The notes: a model not told the origin generated them from the letters alone. 64,000 bases of DNA from Pseudomonas oligotrophica (GCF_021726475.1 NZ_JAKJRU010000003.1:310001-374000); one strand, 5' to 3'; positions 36,063 to 45,171 are shown, numbered from the stretch's first letter. Program-made: numbers and translations.

Positions 36063-36242
36063 ATGTTCAAGTCATCCCTGCGGCGCGATGTCGTCATCAT
36101 CCTGCTGGTCAAGCTCGCCATTCTCACAAGCATAAAAACCATCTGGTTCGATGCTCCCAGCATTCCCGAAAACGGTTCGGCGAGGGTCGCCGAGCATTTG
36201 CTTGATAAGCGGGATGCCAATCCCGAGGGAGGGCCGAGATGA
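36063..36242 (+). CDS. cydP: CydP-like small subunit of cytochrome bd oxidase operon
   Basis: A 59-residue protein with one hydrophobic helix near the N-terminus ([20 protein letters not shown], residues 10-29) and a polar tail. In Pseudomonas-group cyd operons a small frame of this kind, named CydP, precedes cydA. It was not predicted as a long frame but has a good AAGGAG site and overlaps the cydA start by four bases (ATGA). The role is presumably assembly or stability of the oxidase; this is inference. Confidence 0.75.
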   Translation: MFKSSLRRDVVIILLVKLAILTSIKTIWFDAPSIPENGSARVAEHLLDKRDANPEGGPR

Positions 36243-37822
36243 TCTCGGAAAGCGTTGTCGATCTGTCACGCCTGCAATTCGCCATGACGGCGATGTACCA
36301 CTTTCTCTTCGTGCCGCTGACCCTGGGGCTCGCGTTCCTGCTGGCCATCATGGAGTCGGTCTACGTGATGACCGGCAAGCAGGTCTACAAGGACATGACC
36401 CAGTTCTGGGGCAAGCTGTTCGGCATCAACTTCGCCCTGGGCGTCACCACCGGGCTGACCATGGAGTTCCAGTTCGGCACCAACTGGGCCTATTACAGCC
36501 ACTACGTCGGGGACATCTTCGGCGCGCCGCTGGCCATCGAGGGGCTGATGGCGTTCTTCCTCGAATCGACCTTCATCGGCCTGTTCTTCTTCGGCTGGGA
36601 TCGCCTCTCCAGGGTGCAGCACCTGGCCGTGACCTGGCTGGTGGCGCTGGGCTCGAACCTCTCGGCACTGTGGATTCTCATCGCCAACGGCTGGATGCAG
36701 AACCCGGTGGGTTCGGAGTTCAACTTCGAGACCATGCGCATGGAACTGGTGGATTTCGGCGCGCTGCTGTTCAATCCGGTGGCGCAGGTCAAGTTCGTGC
36801 ACACGGTGTCGGCCGGCTACGTCACCGGCGCGATCTTCGTGCTGGCGATCTCGTCCTTCTACCTGTTGAAGAAGCGTGACCTGGGCTTTGCCCGCCGTTC
36901 GTTCGCCATCGCCGCGGTGTTCGGCCTGGCCTCGACGATCTCGGTGATCATCCTCGGTGACGAATCCGGCTATGAGATCGGTGACGTGCAGAAGGTCAAG
37001 CTGGCAGCCATCGAGGCCGAGTGGGAGACCCATCCTGCGCCGGCCGGCTTCACCCTGTTCGGCCTGCCGGACCAGGACGCGCAGCGCACCGACTACGCGG
37101 TGAAGATCCCCTACGTGCTGGGGCTGATCGCCACCCGCTCGCTGGACGAGGAGGTCAGAGGCATCAAGGACCTGATCGCCGAGCACGAACTGCGCATCCG
37201 CAACGGCATGCTTGCCTACGAGCGGCTGCAGGTGCTGCGTAGCGGCGACAAGTCCGCCGAAGCCATCGCCGCCTTCAACGAGGTCAAGCAGGACCTGGGC
37301 TACGGCCTGCTGCTGAAGAAGTACACCGCCGATGTGGTGGATGCCAGCGACGAGCAGATCAAGCAGGCCGCGCTGGACACCATTCCCGACGTGTTCAGCC
37401 TGTTCTGGACCTTCCGCGCCATGGTTTTCTCGGGCTTCCTGATGCTCGTGCTGTTCGCCCTGGCCAGCTGGGCATCGATCAAGCGCAATGCCGAACGCAA
37501 GCCCTGGTTGTTGAAGTTCGCGCTGCTCAGCCTGCCGCTGCCGTGGATCGCGGCGCAGACCGGCTGGTACGTCGCCGAGCATGGCCGCCAGCCGTGGTCG
37601 ATCGCCGAGGTGCTGCCCACCCATCTGTCCACCTCATCGCTGGCGGCCGGCGACATCTGGGGTTCGCTGATCGCCCTGGTGGCCTTCTACAGCCTGCTGC
37701 TGGTGGTGGAGATGTTCCTGATGATCCGCTTCGCGCGTCTCGGCCCGAGCAGCCTGCACACCGGTCGTTATCACTTCGAGCAGGGCGCGACCACGGCGGC
37801 CCATACCCCGTCCCACGCCTGA
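36239..37822 (+). CDS. cydA: Cytochrome bd ubiquinol oxidase subunit I
   Basis: CydA carries hemes b558, b595 and d, and oxidises quinol while reducing oxygen at the inner membrane. The 527-residue protein has the heme b595/d ligand region [13 protein letters not shown] (His near residue 21), [33 protein letters not shown] (heme b558 His near 188) and the C-terminal [12 protein letters not shown]. The long hydrophilic quinol loop (about residues 255-380) is of the E. coli CydA length rather than the short CioA form, so this is the CydAB type. Nine helices are expected. Confidence 0.96.
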   Translation: MISESVVDLSRLQFAMTAMYHFLFVPLTLGLAFLLAIMESVYVMTGKQVYKDMTQFWGKLFGINFALGVTTGLTMEFQFGTNWAYYSHYVGDIFGAPLAIEGLMAFFLESTFIGLFFFGWDRLSRVQHLAVTWLVALGSNLSALWILIANGWMQNPVGSEFNFETMRMELVDFGALLFNPVAQVKFVHTVSAGYVTGAIFVLAISSFYLLKKRDLGFARRSFAIAAVFGLASTISVIILGDESGYEIGDVQKVKLAAIEAEWETHPAPAGFTLFGLPDQDAQRTDYAVKIPYVLGLIATRSLDEEVRGIKDLIAEHELRIRNGMLAYERLQVLRSGDKSAEAIAAFNEVKQDLGYGLLLKKYTADVVDASDEQIKQAALDTIPDVFSLFWTFRAMVFSGFLMLVLFALASWASIKRNAERKPWLLKFALLSLPLPWIAAQTGWYVAEHGRQPWSIAEVLPTHLSTSSLAAGDIWGSLIALVAFYSLLLVVEMFLMIRFARLGPSSLHTGRYHFEQGATTAAHTPSHA

Positions 37823-37832
37823 GGAAATCACC

Positions 37833-38975
37833 ATGTTCGATTACGAGATTCTCAAGCTCATCTGGTGGGTGCTGATCGGCGTGCTGCTGATCGGCTTCGC
37901 CCTCACCGACGGCTTCGACATGGGCGCCATGGCGCTGATGCCCTTCGTCGGCAAGACCGACAACGAGCGGCGCGTGGCGATCAACACCATCGCGCCGCAC
38001 TGGGATGGCAACCAGGTGTGGTTCATCACCGCCGGTGGCGCGCTGTTCGCCGCCTGGCCGATGGTCTACGCGGTGGCCTTCTCCGGGCTGTACTGGGCGA
38101 TGCTGCTGGTGCTGTTCGCGCTGTTCTGCCGGCCGGTGGGCTTCGACTACCGTAGCAAGGTCGAGGACCCGCGCTGGCGCAACGCCTGGGACTGGGCGCT
38201 GTTCGTTGGCGGCGCGGTGCCGGCGCTGGTGTTCGGCGTGGCCTTCGGCAACCTGTTCCTCGGCCTGCCGTTCCAGCTCGACGAACTGATGCGCTCGACC
38301 TATCACGGCTCGTTCTTCGCCCTGCTCAACCCGTTCGCGCTGCTCTGCGGCGTCGTCAGTCTGAGCATGCTCGGCGCGCATGGCGGCGCCTGGCTGATGC
38401 TGCGCACCGACGGCGCGCTGGCCGAGCGCTCGCGCCGGGCGACACGGCTGTGCGTGCTGGTGTTCCTGATCGGCTTCATCGCCGCCGGGGTGTGGCTGGC
38501 GCTGGGCATCCAGGGCTTCAGCCAGCTGTCGGTCAGCGATCCGGGCGCGGCGCTCAACCCGCTGCTGGACAAGCAGGTGGCGCAGGACAACGCCGGCTGG
38601 CTGGCCAACTACAGCCGCTATCCGGTCACCCTGATTGCGCCGGCGGCGGGCATCCTCGGGGCGTTGCTGGCGCTGCTCGGCTCCAGCCGCAACAGCGGCG
38701 GGGTGAGCTTTCTCGGCAGCAGCCTGATGATCGTCGGCGCCATCTGCACGGCGGGCTTCGCGCTGTTTCCCTTCGTCTTCCCGTCGAGCCTCGACCCGGC
38801 CTCGAGCCTGACCATCTGGGATGCGGTCTCGAGCCACAAGACGCTGGGCATCATGTTCGTCGTGGCCTGCCTCTTCGTGCCGCTGATCCTCTGCTACACG
38901 CTGTGGAGCTACGTGCGCATGTGGGGGCGATTGACCGACAAGAACATCGAAGCCAACCCCCACGGCTTGTACTGA
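37833..38975 (+). CDS. cydB: Cytochrome bd ubiquinol oxidase subunit II
   Basis: CydB is the second membrane subunit of the bd oxidase. The 380-residue protein opens MFDYEILKLIWWVLIGVLLI and contains FALTDGFDMGAMALMPFVG (Asp/Glu of the proton path) and PHWDGNQVWFITAGGALFAAWP. About eight to nine helices are expected. It lies ten bases after cydA with a GAGGAA site, so is co-translated from the same mRNA. Confidence 0.96.
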   Translation: MFDYEILKLIWWVLIGVLLIGFALTDGFDMGAMALMPFVGKTDNERRVAINTIAPHWDGNQVWFITAGGALFAAWPMVYAVAFSGLYWAMLLVLFALFCRPVGFDYRSKVEDPRWRNAWDWALFVGGAVPALVFGVAFGNLFLGLPFQLDELMRSTYHGSFFALLNPFALLCGVVSLSMLGAHGGAWLMLRTDGALAERSRRATRLCVLVFLIGFIAAGVWLALGIQGFSQLSVSDPGAALNPLLDKQVAQDNAGWLANYSRYPVTLIAPAAGILGALLALLGSSRNSGGVSFLGSSLMIVGAICTAGFALFPFVFPSSLDPASSLTIWDAVSSHKTLGIMFVVACLFVPLILCYTLWSYVRMWGRLTDKNIEANPHGLY

Positions 38976-39020
38976 ACGCGCGGGCGGGCCGCCGTGCCCG
39001 CCCGCCAAGGAGAGACGACT

Positions 39021-39146
39021 ATGTGGTACTTCACCTGGATACTCGGCGTACTGCTGGCCTGCAGCTTCGGCATCATCAACGCGCTGTGGCTGGAAGCGAC
39101 CCAGAACTTCGACGCGGAGCCGGCCGATGAGCGCGCCGAGCGCTGA
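39021..39146 (+). CDS. cydX: CydX, small subunit of cytochrome bd oxidase
   Basis: A 41-residue protein too short for routine gene calling. MWYFTWILGVLLACSFGIIN is the single transmembrane helix, with the conserved WYF..WILG start and the NALWLE motif of CydX (residues 20-25). In E. coli CydX is needed for stable heme incorporation. It has a GGAGAG site 10 bases before the ATG and overlaps the next gene, ybgE, by 20 bp. Confidence 0.92.
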   Translation: MWYFTWILGVLLACSFGIINALWLEATQNFDAEPADERAER

Positions 39147-39417
39147 GCGGCTGGCCTACCGGCCGGCGGCGCGTGCGCTGTCGCTGCTGCTGGCCGCACC
39201 GCTGGCGTTGCTGTTGCTGATCCATCCGGCGGCCATGCTCGACGGGCAGGGCGGCTACAGCCATCCGCAGCTGATGCTGGTGATGTGGGGAATCTCGGCC
39301 GGCTTCGTCCACGGGGTCGGTTTCGTGCCGCTGTTCCGGCCCTGGCGCTGGTTGCTCGGGCCGCTGCCGGCCTGGGCACTCTGCGCGCTGGGCTATGCCA
39401 TCCTGGCCGGGGGTTGA
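39127..39417 (+). CDS. ybgE: Cyd operon protein YbgE
   Basis: A 96-residue membrane protein with three predicted helices (LSLLLAAPLALLLLIHPAAML, LMLVMWGISAGFVHGVGFVP, and the C-terminal ALCALGYAILAGG). GISAGFVHGVGF is the conserved YbgE motif. Its function is unknown, but it follows cydX in many gammaproteobacterial operons. It starts within cydX, implying translational coupling. Confidence 0.87.
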   Translation: MSAPSAERLAYRPAARALSLLLAAPLALLLLIHPAAMLDGQGGYSHPQLMLVMWGISAGFVHGVGFVPLFRPWRWLLGPLPAWALCALGYAILAGG

Positions 39418-39470
39418 AACGGCGCAGACGTTTTGTCGCACGCCGTGCGTCACATTGGCGTCAATAAAAT

Positions 39471-39499
39471 TTGATTATGAAATCGATAGTGGGCATAGT
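39471..39499 (+). promoter_or_regulatory. Predicted sigma-70 promoter for the first NlpC/P60 gene
   Basis: TTGATT (39471-39476), a 17-bp spacer and CATAGT (39494-39499) lie in an unusually A/T-rich stretch. They would start transcription near 39506, 28 bases before the ATG. Sequence match only. Confidence 0.4.
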
Positions 39500-39533
39500 C
39501 GCGCGATCCTGAATTCCAGACACGGTCGTGCCC

Positions 39534-40172
39534 ATGCGCCTACGCTTCGCACCCCTCGTGCCCTATGCACTCATCGCCCTGCTGACGGCCTGTGCCGGCC
39601 AGCCGGTGCAGAACCCACCGTCCGAGACCCGCGCGCCGGCCCATGAACAGGCCAGGGCGCAGCAGGATTTCGAGCAGTTCCTGGCGACACTGCAGATCGA
39701 AGACGAGCCACTGGCCGAGTTCGACGGCGAGTCCGACTACGCCCTGCCACAGCTGGCCGACAGCGTGATCGAGCGCGGTTTTGCGCTGATGGGCACGCCC
39801 TACCGCTACGGCGGCACCTCGGTGAAGACCGGTTTCGATTGCAGCGGCTTCGTCAACTTCGTGTTCCGCAAGGAAGCCGGCCTCGAGCTGCCGCGCTCCA
39901 CCCGTGAACTGATCAATCTCGACGCCCCGCTGGTCAAGCGTGACGAGCTGGAGCCCGGCGACCTGGTGTTCTTCAACAACCGCGGCCGCGGGCGTGTCAG
40001 CCACGCCGGTATCTACATCGGCGACGACCGCTTCATCCATTCCTCCAGCAGCCGCAGCGGCGGCGTGCGGGTCGACAGCCTGCACGACAGGTACTGGCGC
40101 GCCAGCTACCTGGAAGCCAAGCGCGTACTCGCCCTGGCCCCGGAACTGCCGCACGCCACGGCGCATCGCTGA
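39534..40172 (+). CDS. NlpC/P60 family lipoprotein (peptidoglycan endopeptidase)
   Basis: A 212-residue lipoprotein. The signal peptide ends in a lipobox (ALLTAC, Cys at about residue 20). A linker of about 70 residues precedes the NlpC/P60 domain: GTPYRYGGTSVKTGFDCSGF gives the catalytic Cys, GDLVFFNNRGRGRVSHAGIYIG gives the catalytic His. It should cut a D,L peptide bond in murein like MepS (Spr), whose layout it shares. The ATG at 39534 is preferred to the GTG at 39528. It is followed 82 bp later by a paralogue. Confidence 0.92.
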   Translation: MRLRFAPLVPYALIALLTACAGQPVQNPPSETRAPAHEQARAQQDFEQFLATLQIEDEPLAEFDGESDYALPQLADSVIERGFALMGTPYRYGGTSVKTGFDCSGFVNFVFRKEAGLELPRSTRELINLDAPLVKRDELEPGDLVFFNNRGRGRVSHAGIYIGDDRFIHSSSSRSGGVRVDSLHDRYWRASYLEAKRVLALAPELPHATAHR

Positions 40173-40254
40173 TCCGCGCGTTCGGCCTGCGCGGGGTTGC
40201 GTCGTTCCCCGCGCACCGGCAGAGTGAGGGCTCCCTTGCCAGGATCGCTCTGCC

Positions 40255-40776
40255 ATGCCCCTTCCGGCTCGACTCTCGCTCATCCTGCTGACCCTCCTGC
40301 TGACCGCCTGTGCCGGCCGCACGCCGCTACCGGAACCGACCGGCGCGCCGTTCGAGCCGGCCGATGCCGCCTATGCCAACGATGTGCTGTTCCGCGCCCT
40401 GGGCCTGGTCGGCACGCCCTATCGCTACGGCGGCAACACGCCGGACAGCGGCTTCGACTGCAGCGGGCTGATCGGCTACGTCTACCGCGATGCCGCCGGG
40501 CTGGCGCTGCCGCGCACCACTACACAGATGAGCCAGCTGCGTGCCGCCACCATCGGCCGCGAGGCGCTGCAGGCCGGCGACCTAGTGTTCTTCGCCACCG
40601 CCGGTGGGCGCCGGGTCAGCCATGCGGGGATCTACGTCGGCGACGACCGCTTCGTGCATGCCCCGTCGAGCGGTGGCACCGTGCGCCTCGACAGCCTGAA
40701 CAGCCGCTACTGGACCCGCGCCTACCTGGGCGCCAAGCGCGTGCTCGAGGGCGCGGCGCTGGCGCGCAACCCGTGA
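40255..40776 (+). CDS. NlpC/P60 family lipoprotein, short paralogue
   Basis: A 173-residue lipoprotein with lipobox LLTACAG (Cys at about residue 19), a shorter linker (about 40 residues) and an NlpC/P60 domain: GTPYRYGGNTPDSGFDCSGL and VSHAGIYVGDDRFVHAPSSG carry the catalytic Cys and His. It is paralogous to the preceding gene over the whole domain, including KRVLEG at the end. The ATG at 40255 has no strong ribosome site. It probably shares the upstream gene's transcript. Confidence 0.92.
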   Translation: MPLPARLSLILLTLLLTACAGRTPLPEPTGAPFEPADAAYANDVLFRALGLVGTPYRYGGNTPDSGFDCSGLIGYVYRDAAGLALPRTTTQMSQLRAATIGREALQAGDLVFFATAGGRRVSHAGIYVGDDRFVHAPSSGGTVRLDSLNSRYWTRAYLGAKRVLEGAALARNP

Positions 40777-40782
40777 CCGGCG

Positions 40783-41586
40783 CTACCAGCCGAGGTTGAA
40801 GTGCGAGCCCAGGACGAAGCAGTCGTCGAGCATGTCCCAGCGCTCGACGCAGACCTTCTTCGGCGAGCCGGGGTGCAGCTTCAGGCGGTTGAACGAATTG
40901 GGCGAGGTGCCGCGCAGGCGTGACGACAGCGCGGTGCCGGCCTGCACCATCCAGATTTCCCGCGACAGCCTGGGGTACTGCTTCGACAGCGGCAGCACGT
41001 AGGGCAGGTGGATGTGCCCGCCCATCACCAGGTCCAGCCCTTGTTCGGCCCAGCGTTCCAGCGCAACGGCGGCGCCGCGCTGCAGGTTGCTGAGGTCGCT
41101 CGGCAGCATGGCACCGAACGGCTGGTGCGCCACCACGATGCGGATCTTGCCCGGGTCGCTGGCGGCCAGGCGCCGTGCCACCTCGTCCACCTGTCGCGCG
41201 GTCACCACGCCGTCTTTGTGCCGGCGCGGGTGGGTGGTGTTGAGGCCGATCACCAGGGCCTCGTCGTCCTCGTAGACCGGCTGCAGGTCGTCGCCGAAAT
41301 GCCGGCGATAGTTGGCGTAGGGCGCGAAGACGCGGGCCAGCAGGTTGTACAGCGGGATGTCGTGGTTGCCGGGGATCACCAGCGTGCGGCGCACGCCATG
41401 TCGCTCCAGGCGCTGCACGAAGGCCTGGGCGGCGGCGAACTGGCCGCGCCGGGCGCGCTGGGTGATGTCGCCGGAGAACACCAGCAGGTCGACCGCGTGC
41501 TCATGGACGTGCCGCGCCAGCGCCTCGACGACGTGGGGCTGTTCGGTGCCGAAATGGGTATCCGAGATCTGCAGGAGCGTAGTCAT
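40783..41586 (-). CDS. Metallophosphoesterase (calcineurin-like, CpdA-related)
   Basis: A 267-residue calcineurin-like phosphoesterase. The metal motifs are in order: ISDTHFG (residues 7-13), FSGDITQ, IPGNHDIP, VVAHQPFG and GGHIHLP, the classic D-x-H / G-D / G-N-H-D / H / G-H-x-H series. It could be a cyclic-nucleotide phosphodiesterase or a generic esterase; sequence does not tell. The start at 41586 (MTTLLQISDTH) is chosen over longer frames to 41937, which would invade the riboswitch region. It is divergent from the B12 operon. Confidence 0.87.
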   Translation of the reverse strand: MTTLLQISDTHFGTEQPHVVEALARHVHEHAVDLLVFSGDITQRARRGQFAAAQAFVQRLERHGVRRTLVIPGNHDIPLYNLLARVFAPYANYRRHFGDDLQPVYEDDEALVIGLNTTHPRRHKDGVVTARQVDEVARRLAASDPGKIRIVVAHQPFGAMLPSDLSNLQRGAAVALERWAEQGLDLVMGGHIHLPYVLPLSKQYPRLSREIWMVQAGTALSSRLRGTSPNSFNRLKLHPGSPKKVCVERWDMLDDCFVLGSHFNLGW

Positions 41587-41734
41587 GGGTCGGCGCGGTC
41601 TCGTGGTTCTGGCGAGCAGGGGCATTGTTGCATTCGAAGCCTGCCGGCGTCCGCCGTTCCGCAGCGCAGCCCCGAACCGGGTCGCGGCAAGCGCGCGGTT
41701 GCGCCATGCCCGGCCTTGGACTAACCTCCGCGTC

Positions 41735-41936
41735 GCCTCAGGTGCCCCCTGGCTTTGTGCCAGATGGGTGAAACAGGGAAGCCGGTCCATTCTCACGAAG
41801 ATTCCGGCGCTGCCCCCGCAACGGTAGGCGAGTCGAGAAACCGCAACGGCCACTGTGCTCAACGCATGGGAAGGCGCGGTTTCGGGTGCCGCACGGCATA
41901 CGCTCGCAAGCCCGGAGACCGGCCTGTCGCATTTCA
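41735..41936 (+). promoter_or_regulatory. Cobalamin riboswitch (btuB leader)
   Basis: The core elements are in order: GGTGCCC (41741), GGTGAAACAGGGAAGCCGGT (41767-41786), CCGGCGCTGCCCCCGCAACGG (41804-41824), CACTGTG (41851), GGGAAGGCG (41868), and the B12 box AAGCCCGGAGACCGGCC (41908-41924). They match the canonical cobalamin riboswitch. It lies 125 bp before the btuB start and should reduce btuB and probably the whole downstream operon when adenosylcobalamin is plentiful. The expression platform lies between 41937 and 42060. Confidence 0.95.
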
Positions 41937-42060
41937 CTGACAGTGCGGCGGGCGCTGGGCGGGTGCGTATCCCTCGCGGTATTCACTTTCCTTTTGCGGT
42001 TCCTCCGTCTGTCTTCGTCGACTTTCAGTCGTGCGGGTGGGCACGACGGAGACCTGAACC

Positions 42061-43914
42061 TTGACTGGCAAGCCCCGTTTCAAGCCCGCGGCCTATGTGC
42101 TGCTCGGCAGTTTTCCCGTTTCCATTGGCCAACTGGCCGCAGCCCCGCTGGATCTCCAGCAACAGGTGGTGACCGCCACCCGTACCGCCCAGACCGCCCA
42201 GCAGAGCCTGGCAGCGGTAACCGTGATCGACCGCGAGCGGATCGAGCGCAGCCAGGCGAGTTCGCTGCCGGAGCTGCTCAAGCAGGTGCCTGGCGTTTCG
42301 CTGGCCAACAACGGCGGGCTCGGCAAGTCCACCTCGCTGTTCATGCGCGGCACCGAGTCCGACCACGTGCTGGTGATGATCGACGGCATCAAGATCGGCT
42401 CGGTGTCCGCCGGCGGCGCGGCCCTGCAGGATCTGCCGCTGGAGCTGATCGAGCGCATCGAGGTGGTACGCGGCCCGCGGTCCAGCCTGTACGGCTCGGA
42501 GGCCATCGGCGGGGTGATCCAGATCTTCACCCGCAAGGGCCAGGGGCAGGGCGTCAAGCCGTTCTTCTCGGCCGGCTACGGCACCCACGACAGCTATACC
42601 GGCAGCGCCGGCGTGTCCGGCGGCGCCGGCCGTGGCTGGTACAGCCTGGGCGTCAGCGGCTCGGAGAGCGACGGCATCAACGTCAAGTCGCCGGACACCA
42701 GCGGCTACGAAAGCGATGCCGATGGCTATCGCAACCTGTCCGCGACGCTGAGCGCTGGCTACCGCTTCGATAACGGCCTGGAGCTGGACGCCAACCTGCT
42801 GCAGGCCAAATCCCATAACGACTACGACAGCGTGAACCGGGCCCGCACCTCCGGTTTCGGCGCCAATGCCGATGGTGAGTCGAGGGTCTTCGGAACCCGT
42901 GCGCGCTTCAGTCCGCTGGAACCCTGGCGGGTGACGCTGCAGGCCGGGCGCAGCGAAGACAAATCCGATGCCTATCAGGACGGGCAGTTCTATTCACGCT
43001 TCGACAGCCGTCGCGACACGCTCAGCTGGCAGAACGATATCGAGCTGACTGCGGGGCATACGCTGACGCTGGGCGCCGACCGCCAGCGCGACGAGGTCAA
43101 CGGCACCACAGTCTATGCCGAGGACTCCCGGGATAACGACGGCTACTTCGCTCAGTACCTGGGCGAGGTCGGCCGCCATGACTGGCAGCTGTCGCTGCGC
43201 CGGGACGACAACGAGCAGTTCGGCCAGCACGACACCGGCAACATCGGCTACGGCTATGCGCTGACCGACTGGCTGCGCGGCACCATCAGCTACGGCACTG
43301 CATTCAAGGCACCGACCTTCAACGAGCTGTATTTCCCCAACTACGGCAATCCCGAGCTGGATGCGGAAACCTCCGAGAGCCTTGAGGTTGGTCTTGCCGG
43401 GCAGCATGGCTGGGGCCACTGGGCGGTGAATGCCTATCGCACCGTAGTGGATGACCTGATCGCCTATGACGCCAGCATCTCCGCTCCGGCCAACGTGCAG
43501 GAAGCGCGCATCCGCGGCGTCGAGCTGGTGCTCGGCAGCCAGCTGCTGGGCTGGGACTGGAACGCCAACTACAGCCTGCTGGAGCCAGAGAACCGCTCCG
43601 CCGGCGCCAACCGCGGCAACGAACTGGCGCGCCGCGCCAAGCAGCTGTTCAACCTCGACCTCGATCGCCGTCTCGGCGCCTTCAGCGTCGGCGCCAGCCT
43701 GCATGCCGAGGGGCAGCGCTACGACGATCTGGTCAACACCCGCGAGCTGTCCGGCTACGCCACCCTCGACCTGCGCGGCGAGTACCGCATCACCCCCGAG
43801 TGGCGCCTGCAGGCGCGCGTCGCCAACCTGCTGGACGCCGACTTTGAGACCGCCGAGGGCTACAACCAGCCCGGCCAGGCCGCTTACCTGAGCGTGCGCT
43901 ACCAGGCGCTGTAA
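42061..43914 (+). CDS. btuB: TonB-dependent cobalamin receptor BtuB
   Basis: An outer-membrane receptor of 617 residues starting with TTG, which has a well-spaced GGAG site at 42048-42051. The signal peptide runs to about residue 27 (ending GQLAAA). The TonB-box region is DLQQQVVTATRT, then the plug (TVIDRERIERSQASSLPELL, EVVRGPRSSLYGSEAIGGVI) and a 22-strand barrel ending in ARVANLLDADFET...VRYQAL. RGPRSSLYGSEAIGGVIQI is the conserved plug end of BtuB-like proteins. It heads the operon behind the cobalamin riboswitch. Confidence 0.93.
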   Translation: MTGKPRFKPAAYVLLGSFPVSIGQLAAAPLDLQQQVVTATRTAQTAQQSLAAVTVIDRERIERSQASSLPELLKQVPGVSLANNGGLGKSTSLFMRGTESDHVLVMIDGIKIGSVSAGGAALQDLPLELIERIEVVRGPRSSLYGSEAIGGVIQIFTRKGQGQGVKPFFSAGYGTHDSYTGSAGVSGGAGRGWYSLGVSGSESDGINVKSPDTSGYESDADGYRNLSATLSAGYRFDNGLELDANLLQAKSHNDYDSVNRARTSGFGANADGESRVFGTRARFSPLEPWRVTLQAGRSEDKSDAYQDGQFYSRFDSRRDTLSWQNDIELTAGHTLTLGADRQRDEVNGTTVYAEDSRDNDGYFAQYLGEVGRHDWQLSLRRDDNEQFGQHDTGNIGYGYALTDWLRGTISYGTAFKAPTFNELYFPNYGNPELDAETSESLEVGLAGQHGWGHWAVNAYRTVVDDLIAYDASISAPANVQEARIRGVELVLGSQLLGWDWNANYSLLEPENRSAGANRGNELARRAKQLFNLDLDRRLGAFSVGASLHAEGQRYDDLVNTRELSGYATLDLRGEYRITPEWRLQARVANLLDADFETAEGYNQPGQAAYLSVRYQAL

Positions 43915-43960
43915 GACCGCGACGCGGGCATGTCGCCCGCGCCCAGAGAAGGAGACTGCA

Positions 43961-44530
43961 ATGATCAAGCTTGCCCCGAGATACCAGCTGCTGGTCGGCC
44001 TCGCGCTTGCCGCGCTGCTGGCCATGACCCGCGGACAGCACTTCGCCAGCGTCAACCTGCCGAGCGCGTCCTGGGCGGTGTTCTTTCTCGCCGGTGTGCT
44101 GGTGCGGCCCAGGTGGATGTTTCCGGCGCTGTTTCTCGAGGCTTCGCTGCTCGATTTCGCCGCCATCCAGTGGGCCGGCGTGAGCGACTGGTGCATGTCG
44201 CCGGCCTACTGGATGCTGGTGCCGGCCTACGGTTCGCTGTGGTTGGGCGGGCGCCTGTATGCCCGCTGGCATCGCGACCAGTTCAGCAGCCTGGCAACCC
44301 TGGCGCTGTGCGTGATGGCGAGCGCCTTCGTCTGCTACCTGTTCTCCGGCGGCGGCTTCCTCTATTTCTCCGGGCGCTACCCCGAGCCGAGCCTGATGCT
44401 GCTGGTCGACCGAATCGCCACCTACTACCCGCGTTACCTGTCATCCCTGGCGCTGTATGTCGGCGTCGCCGCGCTGCTGTTCGTCGGTCTGCGCGCCTGG
44501 TCCGGGCAGCGCGGCGAGGCGCGGGCATGA
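43961..44530 (+). CDS. btuM: BtuM-type solitary cobalamin transporter
   Basis: A 189-residue inner-membrane protein with about six helices. It matches the BtuM family: S-component-like B12 transporters that, in the characterised Thiobacillus member, work without an ECF energising module. VNLPSASWAVFFLAGVLVRP starts helix 2, and a single cysteine in GVSDWCMSPAYW (about residue 78) sits where the characterised protein has the cobalt-binding Cys80. It follows btuB after 46 bp and overlaps cobO by four bases. No btuC or btuD lies in the window, so this is the likely inner-membrane route for B12. Confidence 0.8.
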   Translation: MIKLAPRYQLLVGLALAALLAMTRGQHFASVNLPSASWAVFFLAGVLVRPRWMFPALFLEASLLDFAAIQWAGVSDWCMSPAYWMLVPAYGSLWLGGRLYARWHRDQFSSLATLALCVMASAFVCYLFSGGGFLYFSGRYPEPSLMLLVDRIATYYPRYLSSLALYVGVAALLFVGLRAWSGQRGEARA

Positions 44531-45138
44531 GCGAGTCGAGCGAACGCGACGAACGCCACAAGGCGCGCATGCAGCGCAAGAAGGCGCTGATGGACGAGAA
44601 GATCGCCGAGGCGCAGGACGAGTACGGCCTGCTGCTGGTGCACACCGGTAACGGCAAGGGCAAGAGCAGCTCGGCTTTCGGCATGGTGGCGCGTGCGCTG
44701 GGCCATGGCATCAAGGTCGGCGTGGTGCAGTTCATCAAGGGCGCGGCCAGTACCGGCGAGGAGGCGTTCTTCCGGCGCTTTCCGGACGAGGTGCGCTACC
44801 ACGTCATGGGTGAAGGCTTCACCTGGGAAACCCAGGATCGCCAGCGCGACATCGCCAAGGCCCGCGAAGCCTGGGCGGTCGCGGCCGAGCTGCTGGCCGA
44901 TCCCGAGATCGGCCTGCTGGTGCTCGACGAACTGAACATCGCCCTGAAGTACGGCTACCTGGAGCTCGCGCCAGTGCTTGCCGACATCGAGTCGCGACCG
45001 CTGCTGCAGCACGTGGTGGTTACCGGCCGCGGCGCGCCCGCCGGACTGATCGAGGCGGCGGACACCGTCACCGAAATGGGCCTGATCAAGCACGCGTTCA
45101 AGGCGGGGGTTAAGGCGCAGAAGGGGGTGGAATTCTGA
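44527..45138 (+). CDS. cobO: Cob(I)yrinic acid a,c-diamide adenosyltransferase CobO
   Basis: CobO (BtuR/CobA type) transfers the adenosyl group of ATP to reduced corrinoids. The 203-residue protein has the P-loop GNGKGKSSSAFGM (about residues 42-54), VVQFIKGAAS, EGFTWETQD and LVLDELNIALKYGYL, all hallmarks of the CobA/CobO family. It serves both de novo synthesis and salvage of imported corrinoids. Its start overlaps the btuM stop (ATGA). Confidence 0.96.
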   Translation: MSESSERDERHKARMQRKKALMDEKIAEAQDEYGLLLVHTGNGKGKSSSAFGMVARALGHGIKVGVVQFIKGAASTGEEAFFRRFPDEVRYHVMGEGFTWETQDRQRDIAKAREAWAVAAELLADPEIGLLVLDELNIALKYGYLELAPVLADIESRPLLQHVVVTGRGAPAGLIEAADTVTEMGLIKHAFKAGVKAQKGVEF

Positions 45139-45171
45139 TGTCAGCGCCGCAGTTCACGGACCGGCTCCGAC

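Noticed and set aside
35866..36135. 89-codon frame upstream of cydA
   Set aside because: It overlaps cydP in another frame, lacks a ribosome site and has no sensible composition; cydP with its overlap to cydA is the better call.
41586..41937. N-terminal extension of the phosphoesterase to 41937
   Set aside because: It would run antisense through the cobalamin riboswitch, and the family motif begins a few residues after the ATG at 41586.
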